The position numbers and the translations under genes were made by a program. From a virus, in IMG/VR virus record IMGVR_UViG_3300045120_000224, positions 1 to 53,666 of that record: a DNA stretch of 53,666 nt, one strand, 5' to 3'. The notes under the pieces were generated by a model that saw only the letters and a list, made by a program, of their open reading frames with translations, was not told the DNA's origin and did not search any database. Below, in pieces: positions 33,801 to 39,487 of the stretch (position 1 is its first letter; each line of letters opens with the position of its first letter).

Positions 33801-34396
33801 AGGGCGGACAGATCTACATGTCGGTGATCCGTCCCAGCGGGATCTACTACTTCGACGAGCTCTACGGGCTCGACGACTTCGTCGACGACGCCGGGCTGAT
33901 CTCGAGCCGGCCGATCCCGTGGAAGATGGAGACCAACACCCAGGGCGCGAACCGGGCGCATGACGCCTGGTGCCACCTGCAGCAGCTGCAGCTCAGCCTC
34001 GGCAACTTCACCGGTGGGCTGCGCTACGGGATCCGCTCCTTCGACATCCACGGGAAGCCGATCGAGTACGCCAAGAACGTCTACGACAACAACGACCGCA
34101 CCGAGGCGATGTTCGACCTCGAGGACTTCCTGCAGGTCCGACGCGACCTGAAGGAGTGGTTCTTCTTCGCCGAGTCCACCGTCGGGCCGGACGGCGTCAG
34201 CACCCTCGCCTCGTTCGGGCAGATCAACCTGGTGCAGTACAGGTACACCCCGGTGAGCGTGAACGTCGGCTACGAGTACGGGTCGGTCGAGACCTTCGAG
34301 TACGGCCGCGCCGACTACACCGGGATGCGTGGGCTGCCCGACCCGCTCAGCGTGAACGGTGTGCCCCGCCCGATGATCGACACCAGGAGACCGTGA
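30869..34396 (+). CDS. Tail nozzle (tubular B-like) protein with inserted carbohydrate-binding-like modules
   Basis: A 1,175-aa protein from the GTG at 30869, with GGAGG 6 nt upstream. N-terminal (RAYLRQFTGWSTAYPPGVSD; NMMIQQEGAIRVRPGMRYMS) and C-terminal regions resemble podovirus nozzle proteins, which form a beta-propeller tube end. The protein is about 1.5 times the usual T7 gp12 length. The extra length lies at residues about 210-590, where at least two beta-sandwich modules of carbohydrate-binding type are seen: one starts TNRFTNPSFETNTTGWTPNN, the next LPYALGDVATDGTVGWTPGA. These would let the tail tip bind cell-surface glycans. The nozzle call is moderate; the inserted modules are clear as a pattern but not assigned to a family. 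Confidence 0.6.
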   Translation: MPPKAKTPAPIDRPISRAYLRQFTGWSTAYPPGVSDSTSLRVMENMMIQQEGAIRVRPGMRYMSYLTPPTDAAPAGAAFLPAQVGTHEPFFLNDGSKAYLFACREGDGTVGFRVLAQTTAGQAVVSLAAAGFSVPQGETLLNFSANTRYVKYLQIDNKIFALSDAGEMMRLFYVGTSKVAKRLLSIDRPEWTVADKLLVVQPDIGWVNTGPPTTTRTNRFTNPSFETNTTGWTPNNALTKITRDASQHQDGAYSARLESLPTRTNLLPYALGDVATDGTVGWTPGAGSASVAVSAPLNALRWTLSPGPVGQRGYVNSPYAAVVAGQDYAVSWDLAELTNISRMTVMVRFYNSANTQLGAQAEFGGVALTLTRKTTINVRPPTGATKARFFFYGERGSATLGCAVSIKNVLVARETEPTTFFWGNSGTSYYWTGATKASPSVYHPSADIAVRATVTVGALAVAAGISMRGSVARQGGMDFTFNGASGVIATKTGTLVTLPTAAWATVTNSDIAHAGTTTVTVVVKVNTAARGETYFIDSALFEASPTIGAYFDGSSADVPAQTHDWSGTAHNSTSNERAYSVGNTIPPAETKTANTLISSTSTANVYNFGFFYTFMNEVGESAPSPITVMRTQRPWSGWRWETGNTAGEPSGTTTADPIACADQLVAYMPSDVLAAGLAAGAISWNLYMYTWSDQDPVPVTAVRVDARTLTPASVHGSSGWLRVTPSQSEAGSETMVPPTKTGRFNYSSPSRGGQGLVAADRMVLVADARDPAVIRWTSNLQGSYTDFSASRGGGFKTLTSGNLYIPACVKLWQNPQSADTLTILCRGVDGYSAGYYMAPAQVASQSEATNIMGFEETTATPGTTSPYGCEVFNNALYHPLDDQLMKSTANNYNISHKSQSDKIENKWKALTRKEWIVSSLHDSHIYYLVNNPDGEPLEDGCSGNEIWVFDGSGSADAPGGGSWSRWLVQACSLRKIEQGGQIYMSVIRPSGIYYFDELYGLDDFVDDAGLISSRPIPWKMETNTQGANRAHDAWCHLQQLQLSLGNFTGGLRYGIRSFDIHGKPIEYAKNVYDNNDRTEAMFDLEDFLQVRRDLKEWFFFAESTVGPDGVSTLASFGQINLVQYRYTPVSVNVGYEYGSVETFEYGRADYTGMRGLPDPLSVNGVPRPMIDTRRP

Positions 34397-34620
34397 TGAA
34401 GGCTGCCGCCCGCAACAAGCTCAAGAAGGGGTCGTTCGCGCTCCCGTCCAAGCGCAAGTACCCGATCCACGACAAGGCCCACGCGAAGTCCGCGCTGTCG
34501 TATGCCGCCCGGCACGACACCGAGGGGTCGTCAGCGACCATCCGCGCTGCCGTGCTCAAGAAGTTCCCGTCGCTGAAGAAGGACGGTGGCAAGTCCCAGC
34601 TGAAGAAGTGGGACCGCTAG
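34396..34620 (+). CDS. Small basic phage protein (DUF6582-like)
   Basis: A 74-aa Lys-rich protein (pI clearly basic). The segment FALPSKRKYPIHDKAHAKSA followed by LSYAARHDTEGSS and IRAAVLKKFPSL matches a small family often seen in actinobacterial phages as KRxYPIxDxxHAxxAL...VRAAVxxKFP, known to me as DUF6582. Its role is undefined; the basic charge suggests contact with DNA or an acidic partner. The ATG overlaps the nozzle stop (TGATG), and the 3' end overlaps the convergent minus gene by 4 nt. Confidence 0.7.
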   Translation: MKAAARNKLKKGSFALPSKRKYPIHDKAHAKSALSYAARHDTEGSSATIRAAVLKKFPSLKKDGGKSQLKKWDR

Positions 34621-34697
34621 TCCTTACCGTGACGGTTGCGGCCGAACACGAACCAGAGCACCGCGACCAGGAACACGAGCGCCAGTACCGTGAACAC
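34617..34697 (-). CDS. Tiny single-span membrane protein
   Basis: A 26-aa frame from the GTG at 34697: MFTVLALVFLVAVLWFVFGR plus a basic tail. It consists of one transmembrane helix and positive residues. It follows the next small membrane gene by only 2 nt on the minus strand and is the second gene of a two-gene divergent unit leaving the right control module. The weak Shine-Dalgarno and small size make the call tentative. Confidence 0.4.
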   Translation of the reverse strand: MFTVLALVFLVAVLWFVFGRNRHGKD

Positions 34698-34699
34698 GG

Positions 34700-34852
34700 C
34701 TACATGCTCTTGATCTGGGTTATCAGCGGGACCAGCACCCAGAAGAACAGCCCGAGCGCCACGAGGTAGACCCTCGGGGACCAGTCCCGGACCGACGCGA
34801 GCGCGAAGCAGATGGCGGCTGCGAGCAGCAGAAGCAGGTACACGACGTCCAT
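34700..34852 (-). CDS. Small two-span membrane protein
   Basis: A 50-aa frame from the ATG at 34852, MDVVYLLLLLAAAICFALAS, then VRDW and a second span VYLVALGLFFWVLVPLITQI. The two hydrophobic helices separated by a short charged turn are holin-like or antiholin-like. There is no Shine-Dalgarno upstream, but the start is only about 20 nt from the TGTAGTCAC repeats, so the message may be leaderless. It is transcribed opposite to the surrounding late genes. Confidence 0.5.
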   Translation of the reverse strand: MDVVYLLLLLAAAICFALASVRDWSPRVYLVALGLFFWVLVPLITQIKSM

Positions 34853-34870
34853 GGACTGAGGGTACCCGAG

Positions 34871-35127
34871 ATGTAGTCACTGTAGTCACCTGTAGTCACC
34901 CCGGGGGTGACTACACATAACTGCAGGTCAGAGGCCCTTTTCGGACGATGTAGTCATGTAGTCACCTCAAAAGTCTTAACACTAAGAGCGAGTCATAGCG
35001 GTAGAAACTTTGGGGGTGACTACATGACTACATCTCTAAGAAAGGGCCTCTGACCTGGGCAAACGTGTAGTCACCCCCAAGGTGACTACAGGGGTGACTA
35101 CACGACCGACACGCCGGGTGTCGGGTG
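34871..35127. promoter_or_regulatory. Right copy of duplicated palindromic control module
   Basis: The non-coding region 34853-35206 carries nine full copies of TGTAGTCAC or its inverse (34872, 34881, 34891, 34907, 34957, 35016, 35066, 35082, 35094) plus two partial copies. They form nested inverted repeats: 12-bp arms 34891-34902 with 34904-34915; 16-bp arms 34925-34940 with 35041-35056; 19-bp arms 34948-34966 with 35015-35033 around an AT-rich 48-nt centre; and 10-bp arms 35066-35075 with 35081-35090. Blocks CTGCAGGTCAGAG, CTGACCTG-to-CACCCC and GTGTCGGGTG occur in the same order as in 5173-5430. It separates a leftward pair of tiny membrane genes from the rightward gene at 35207. The remainder (35128-35206) is leader with AGGA before the ATG. 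Confidence 0.7.
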
Positions 35128-35206
35128 AGACTGCACCGTCTCCCTGTAGCGCGATCCGGCTGCTACTGTTCCTCACATCGGCTACCCGACCTACCTAGGA
35201 ACAGCG

Positions 35207-36004
35207 ATGACCCAGTCTCTGAAGGCGGCCTACTTCCAGGCGCTGAAGAATGCAGGCGTGGCCTTCGACCGCCACTACCGGGAGTACTCCACCGACGAGC
35301 TCAAGCTCGCCTACGACAAGCTGACCGAGGGCGAGGACACCATCGACCTGCCACCGGTCGAGGAGCCCGCCGGCGAGCAGCCGGCCGAGGACGAGGAGCC
35401 GCCGCCCGCCGGCTTCTTCGGCTACGACGAGCCCGTGCCGCAGCCGCAGGCCGAGCCCGAGTCCACGGTCGAGAAGACCCAGGACATCGCCGTCAAGGCG
35501 GCCGACCCCAACGAGATGGCCGGGCAGCGGCTCAACAGCCAGCCCCTCGACGAGCCCATCCGGGTCGACCCGGACACCGGCCGGGCCTGGTTCCAGGAGG
35601 AGATCCTCAAGCCCGCGTACCCCAAGCCCCGCGGCCGCCGCGTCCTGACCTACCTCGAGCGTGGCGTCAAGCAGGAGGAGGTCCACGCCGGCCAGTTCAT
35701 GGAGTCCTTCGAGGTCGCAGGCGACGGACCGGCACGGGTGGCCGAGGTCCGGATCACCCTGCCGTCCTACCAGGTCGGGATCTTCAAGGACCCCCGCTTC
35801 CCGTTCAAGGTGCACACCTACAACGGGCTCGAGGGCTTCGACCTGTTCGAGGTCCGCGACTACTACGGCGGAGCCGAGCTGGTCCCCGAGACCTGCAAGC
35901 TCGTCTACGTCGAGAACGTGCTGTGCTACGACATCCGTAGCGTGGTCAGGGCCATCGAGGCCGAATACCGTCACCTCGTGCTGACAGGAAAGGTGGAGCC
36001 GTGA
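35207..36004 (+). CDS. Hypothetical protein, first gene after the right control module
   Basis: A 265-aa protein with AGGA 6 nt before the ATG. The N-terminal 40 residues are helical (LKAAYFQALKNAGVAFDRHY), followed by an acidic Pro/Glu-rich linker (about residues 45-95) and a beta-rich C-terminal domain with several Tyr/Phe strands (FPFKVHTYNGLEGFDLFEVR). No catalytic motif. As first gene of the second rightward unit it is probably abundantly made. Possible head-assembly or DNA-binding role, not established. Confidence 0.6.
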   Translation: MTQSLKAAYFQALKNAGVAFDRHYREYSTDELKLAYDKLTEGEDTIDLPPVEEPAGEQPAEDEEPPPAGFFGYDEPVPQPQAEPESTVEKTQDIAVKAADPNEMAGQRLNSQPLDEPIRVDPDTGRAWFQEEILKPAYPKPRGRRVLTYLERGVKQEEVHAGQFMESFEVAGDGPARVAEVRITLPSYQVGIFKDPRFPFKVHTYNGLEGFDLFEVRDYYGGAELVPETCKLVYVENVLCYDIRSVVRAIEAEYRHLVLTGKVEP

Positions 36005-36603
36005 GCGGCGACAGCGTCCCCGGAGAGGTCATCGAGACCGCCGACTACAGCGACCAGGACAAGATCGACCTGGCGCACCTCGGCGTGAACCCCGACGACG
36101 ACGCCAAGTACCACACCATCCTCGAGGTCTGGCGCGAGGTGCTCCGCCCCGCCGCCGCCGAGGCCGGCAAGAAGGTCACCCCACAGTGGGCCAACCGGAT
36201 GCTGGCCGCCTACATGGGGCTGACGTACGCGGACATGGACGCCTTCCGCGACCTCTACTACGAGCGCATCGGGGAGATGCTGCACATCCTCGAGGTCGAG
36301 ATCAAGACCGACGACGACGCCCTCGACTGGGCCACGCCCGAGGAGGACGCGGCCGAGAACTCGGCCCACTACAAGAACATGCTGCTGCAGTGGCAGCTCG
36401 CCGTCCTCGCGTGGGAGATGGACTGGAACACCACCGACGAGGACGCCGCGGTGCAGATCGCGGTGATCTCCGAGGTCCACAAGATGTTCCTCGGTGACCA
36501 GGGCCTGGTGGCCTGGCTCGAGAACATCCGCTTCGAGTTCACCGAGGCCGACCAGGCGATGTTGGTGGCCACCCTGATGGAGTTCCGTGGGGAGGAGCTG
36601 TGA
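36001..36603 (+). CDS. Hypothetical acidic helical protein
   Basis: A 200-aa protein from the GTG at 36001 (overlaps the previous stop as GTGA). Strongly acidic and helical throughout, with many Trp, Met and Tyr (WREVLRPAAAEAGKKVTPQW; AAYMGLTYADMDAFRDLYYE). No membrane segment or catalytic motif. Acidic helical proteins of this size in late regions are often assembly chaperones or scaffold partners, but this is only suggestive. Coupled to the following gene. Confidence 0.6.
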   Translation: MSGDSVPGEVIETADYSDQDKIDLAHLGVNPDDDAKYHTILEVWREVLRPAAAEAGKKVTPQWANRMLAAYMGLTYADMDAFRDLYYERIGEMLHILEVEIKTDDDALDWATPEEDAAENSAHYKNMLLQWQLAVLAWEMDWNTTDEDAAVQIAVISEVHKMFLGDQGLVAWLENIRFEFTEADQAMLVATLMEFRGEEL

Positions 36604-37688
36604 GTGAGCAGTCCACGGAAGACGCGGTTGTCCTTCCTGTCCACGGCGACGCTGCGTTTGCGACACTCATGGACGCGCTATCGCCGGAGCCGACTGGAGA
36701 GGCGGCTGGCGAAGGAGGCACGCCGGCTGGATCTCCTGGTGGAGATGAGCCTGGAGCAACGCCGCCTGTGCGCCCGGCTGGAGCAGCGACTCCACCCGCC
36801 GCTGGAAGCGGTGATGGCGGAGATCGGCCTGCGACCACCGGAGGACCCGGAGCCGTCAAGCCAACCGACGGCGCTTCCGATGCGGCCGCACGGCAGCCCG
36901 CCGTGGACGGACAGCCCGGAGCAGACGGAGCAGCCGGAGCCGGAGGAGCCGATGGCGGACCCGGGACTGGAGATCGCCCAGCGTCTTGGACTGCTCCAGC
37001 CGCAGACTTCGTTCCCCGTCTCGGAGAGCTCGCCACCGCGCTAGAGGACAGGACCCTCAAGGCGTACCAGACCGCTGCGCTCGAGGAGGTCCAGACCGAG
37101 CACGAGCAGTACTTCGACGCGCTCAAGCGGCACCCCCGCCTCCTGGTCGGCATGGAGGTGCCGAAGCTCGAGGGCGAGGGCATGGAGACCCTGCGCGACG
37201 CGAACGACGCGAAGGACTGGCAGGACGCCGTGAAGTCGCTGCTCGTCGACGAGGTCAACGACCGCGCCACCAAGGCGCTGGAGGACAACGCAGACTTCCT
37301 GCAGACCGTCCACGCCAGCATCGAGCTGTTCCAGAAGAACCCCGACATGATCCCCGGCACGGCCGAGTTCGACGTCGACCTCGCCAACCAGTTCGCCGAG
37401 ATCGCCACACCCTACGAGCTGCGTGTCGACGGGAAGCTGCAGGGATACTCCATCCCGGTGCAGCCGATCATCGAGCAGCTGCGAACCAGACTGGTCGCAG
37501 CTCGGGCAGCGCCTCCTCAGCAGGCAGCAGGCGCTCCGGCCTCGACCCCCGCAGCGCCTGCTGCCGCCCGCCGGCCTGCGGCTGAGCCACCGCAGGCCGG
37601 CATCCCCTCCAAGGCCGGGTCGTCCGACGCGCGTGAGGACTTCTCCACGCTGTTCGGCACCATCGGCCTGCCCGACCTACAGATCTGA
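36600..37688 (+). CDS. Possible scaffold-like protein with low-complexity N-terminus
   Basis: A 362-aa frame from the GTG at 36600. Residues 30-130 are almost wholly Gly, Ala, Pro, Asp and Thr; residues 145-300 are helical and acidic (LEEVQTEHEQYFDALKRHPR; LEDNADFLQTVHASIELFQK); the C-terminus is Ala/Pro-rich, ending FSTLFGTIGLPDLQI. The helical core and short C-terminal hook resemble scaffolding proteins, and no scaffold exists near the capsid gene. The first 440 nt overlap another open frame (36604-37044) whose codon use is more like the rest of the genome: by hand count over about 36669-36843, 29 of 57 codons end in A/T in this frame versus 9 of 58 in the other. The N-terminal part may therefore be an overprint, or the two frames may be joined by frameshifting. 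Confidence 0.6.
   Translation: MSEQSTEDAVVLPVHGDAAFATLMDALSPEPTGEAAGEGGTPAGSPGGDEPGATPPVRPAGAATPPAAGSGDGGDRPATTGGPGAVKPTDGASDAAARQPAVDGQPGADGAAGAGGADGGPGTGDRPASWTAPAADFVPRLGELATALEDRTLKAYQTAALEEVQTEHEQYFDALKRHPRLLVGMEVPKLEGEGMETLRDANDAKDWQDAVKSLLVDEVNDRATKALEDNADFLQTVHASIELFQKNPDMIPGTAEFDVDLANQFAEIATPYELRVDGKLQGYSIPVQPIIEQLRTRLVAARAAPPQQAAGAPASTPAAPAAARRPAAEPPQAGIPSKAGSSDAREDFSTLFGTIGLPDLQI
36604..37044 (+). CDS. Overlapping-frame protein, Arg/Leu/Glu helical
   Basis: A 146-aa frame from the GTG at 36604, four bases after the alternative GTG at 36600; both share the same GGAGG. Residues 20-75 form a plausible amphipathic coiled coil (RLERRLAKEARRLDLLVEMS; EQRRLCARLEQRLHPPLEAV), followed by a Pro/Glu-rich tail. 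G/C-ending codons predominate as in the rest of the genome, which supports real translation. Either it is an independent small protein encoded inside the 36600 gene or it is the true N-terminus of that gene via a -1 shift. No family recognised. Confidence 0.5.
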   Translation: MSSPRKTRLSFLSTATLRLRHSWTRYRRSRLERRLAKEARRLDLLVEMSLEQRRLCARLEQRLHPPLEAVMAEIGLRPPEDPEPSSQPTALPMRPHGSPPWTDSPEQTEQPEPEEPMADPGLEIAQRLGLLQPQTSFPVSESSPPR

Positions 37689-37696
37689 GGAGAGCC

Positions 37697-37882
37697 ATGG
37701 AACCGGAGATCCTGCAGTACTTCGCCTACGAGCACCTGCCCGAGCATCTGCAGCCGGTGTCGGCGAAGTTCTCGATGCTCGCCCGGGAGATCGCGTCGGG
37801 TCTGCCGGAGTGCGCCGAGCGGTCCGTCGCCCTGCGCAAGCTCCTCGAGGCGAAGGACGCGGCTGTGAGGGCGGCACTGTGA
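37697..37882 (+). CDS. Small conserved phage protein (HLPEHLQ/ALRKLLEAKDAAVRA family)
   Basis: A 61-aa protein: ILQYFAYEHLPEHLQPVSAK, then LPECAERSVALRKLLEAKDA and AVRAAL. I recognise this recurring pattern from many unrelated phages, where it is usually left as hypothetical; its function is not known to me. GAGGAGAG precedes the ATG, and the stop overlaps the endolysin start (GTGA), so it is co-translated with lysis genes here. Confidence 0.75.
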   Translation: MEPEILQYFAYEHLPEHLQPVSAKFSMLAREIASGLPECAERSVALRKLLEAKDAAVRAAL

Positions 37883-39270
37883 ACGAGATCCGCATTGGTC
37901 ACATCTCGATGCAGTCGACGGACCGCCCCGGCGAGCAGCACGCCGACGCGCGGAAAGTTTTCGCTCGTGCCAAGGCCCGCAACTACGTGTGGCTCACCGG
38001 CTCCGAGGCCAACAACGCCACCGTCTCCGCCGTGTTCGAGTCCGAGGCGAACGCCGCGGGCTTCTACTACGTGCGCGGCGGCGACGCCTGGATCGCGGTG
38101 CCCAAGCACCGGGTGAACGGCGTCCTGCAGCACGGGTTCACCCCGGTGATCAAGGGCGAGGCCCACAAGTTCCCGACGCGCGGCGTCACCCGTGCCACCT
38201 ACGTCGACGACGAGCTCGGCAAGGTGACGGTGCTGGCCTGCCACATGCAGACCAAGCGCACGTCGGTGGACCGCCCGCACGACAACGTGCTGCTCGCCAC
38301 CGAGATCGGCAAGCAGGCACGCCAGTACGGGCAGGGCACCTCGCTGGTGTTCTACGGAGGTGACCAGAACATCACCGACCGCACCGACGACACCTTCAAG
38401 GGCCAGCCGCTGACGTCCTGCTGGGACGAGCTGAAGCGCTGGCCCAACACCGGCCACGACAACATCGACGTCATCGCCTCCTACGACGGTGACATCCGCG
38501 TCACCGCGAAGGCCGCCGACGCCTTCGACGACACGGAGTTCTCCCTGAACACCGACCACTACCTGATCGAGGCCGTCTACACGGTGGCCGACGTCGGGGC
38601 CAAGATCCCGGCGCCGGCTCCAAACCCTCCGGCACCGGCGCCGGGTCCGGCCCCCAAGCCGCCGAGCAAGTCGGCCGGCGTCCACGCCAACCCACCGGTG
38701 GTGGGCGGCCACCCGAACAAGAACTCGGGCAAGGGCAACAAGCCCATCCGCCGTGTCGTGATCCACTCCGCGGTGACCGAGTGCAAGCGCGGCGCGGCCA
38801 GGGCCCTGGGCCGCCAGAACCAGACGTCGAAGACCGGCTCCTGGCACTACGCCGTCGACCCGTTCGAGACGATCCAGTGCTCGTACGACGCCTACGTCTG
38901 CTGGCACGCACCGCCGAACCCGCACTCGCTGGGCATCGAGATGGCCGACAACCCGAAGCCCTGGCCGACGGGCAAGCAGACGGCGAAGTGGTGGTTCAAC
39001 CTGACCAAGGTGTGGCGGTGGAACGACAAGAACCACAAGCTGATGCTCGAGCGGGCCGCGAAGCTGACCGCCGCGCTCTGCGTGGACTACGACCTGCCGG
39101 CCGTGTTCCTGTCGGTTGCCGACGTGAAGGCCGACAAGAAGGGCATCACGATCCACGCGAACGTCTCCAAGGCGTTCGGCCAGAGCACCCACTGGGATCC
39201 GGGTGCCTGGCCGCGCGGCAAGTTCATGCGGATGGTCCACGCCGAAGTGGCTACCCTGAGGAAGACCTGA
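37879..39270 (+). CDS. Endolysin: EEP-like domain fused to N-acetylmuramoyl-L-alanine amidase
   Basis: A 463-aa protein from the GTG at 37879. Residues 1-235 resemble an endonuclease/exonuclease/phosphatase fold: NEIRIGHISMQ strand, a Glu in LTGSEANN, VTVLACHMQ strand, YGGDQN, a GHDNIDVI strand and the closing NTDHYLIE with the D-H pair. A Pro/Ala linker (about 240-265) follows. Residues 280-463 are an Amidase_2-type domain: VVIHSAVTE gives the first Zn His, GSWHYAVDP a further His strand, the central SLGIEMAD strand, and STHWDPG the last His and Asp. The amidase would cut the bond between MurNAc and the peptide stem at lysis. Why a nuclease- or phosphatase-like domain is attached is unknown; it might cleave teichoic-acid phosphodiesters or host DNA. 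It has lost some canonical spacing, so it may be inactive. Confidence 0.75.
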   Translation: MNEIRIGHISMQSTDRPGEQHADARKVFARAKARNYVWLTGSEANNATVSAVFESEANAAGFYYVRGGDAWIAVPKHRVNGVLQHGFTPVIKGEAHKFPTRGVTRATYVDDELGKVTVLACHMQTKRTSVDRPHDNVLLATEIGKQARQYGQGTSLVFYGGDQNITDRTDDTFKGQPLTSCWDELKRWPNTGHDNIDVIASYDGDIRVTAKAADAFDDTEFSLNTDHYLIEAVYTVADVGAKIPAPAPNPPAPAPGPAPKPPSKSAGVHANPPVVGGHPNKNSGKGNKPIRRVVIHSAVTECKRGAARALGRQNQTSKTGSWHYAVDPFETIQCSYDAYVCWHAPPNPHSLGIEMADNPKPWPTGKQTAKWWFNLTKVWRWNDKNHKLMLERAAKLTAALCVDYDLPAVFLSVADVKADKKGITIHANVSKAFGQSTHWDPGAWPRGKFMRMVHAEVATLRKT

Positions 39271-39286
39271 CAGGAGGGAGGAAACC

Positions 39287-39481
39287 ATGGCAACGGACAA
39301 GGACGTCAGCACCACCGAGGCGGCCGCCGAGCAGTACCGGACGATCTCCGGCATCGGCAAGGTCAGCCACATCGACAAGCCCGCCGGGCAGAAGAACGTC
39401 GATGCGACTGCGGAGGCGCTCAGCGAGGAGACAACCCCCGAGGAGCCGAAGACCGCCAAGAAGACCGCGGCCAAGAAGTAG
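39287..39481 (+). CDS. Small hypothetical protein, Lys/Ala/Thr-rich
   Basis: A 64-aa protein starting MATDKDVSTTEAAAEQYRTI and ending in KTAKKTAAKK. GGAGGGAGG lies just upstream. The basic tail resembles histone-like or DNA-binding extensions. It sits between endolysin and terminase. Function unknown. Confidence 0.65.
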   Translation: MATDKDVSTTEAAAEQYRTISGIGKVSHIDKPAGQKNVDATAEALSEETTPEEPKTAKKTAAKK

Positions 39482-39487
39482 GACCTC

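Noticed and set aside
34868-35105. CRISPR array
   Set aside because: The repeats are 9 bp, present in both orientations, and have no constant spacers; there are no cas genes (the Cas4-like nuclease is a DUF2800-type replication enzyme).
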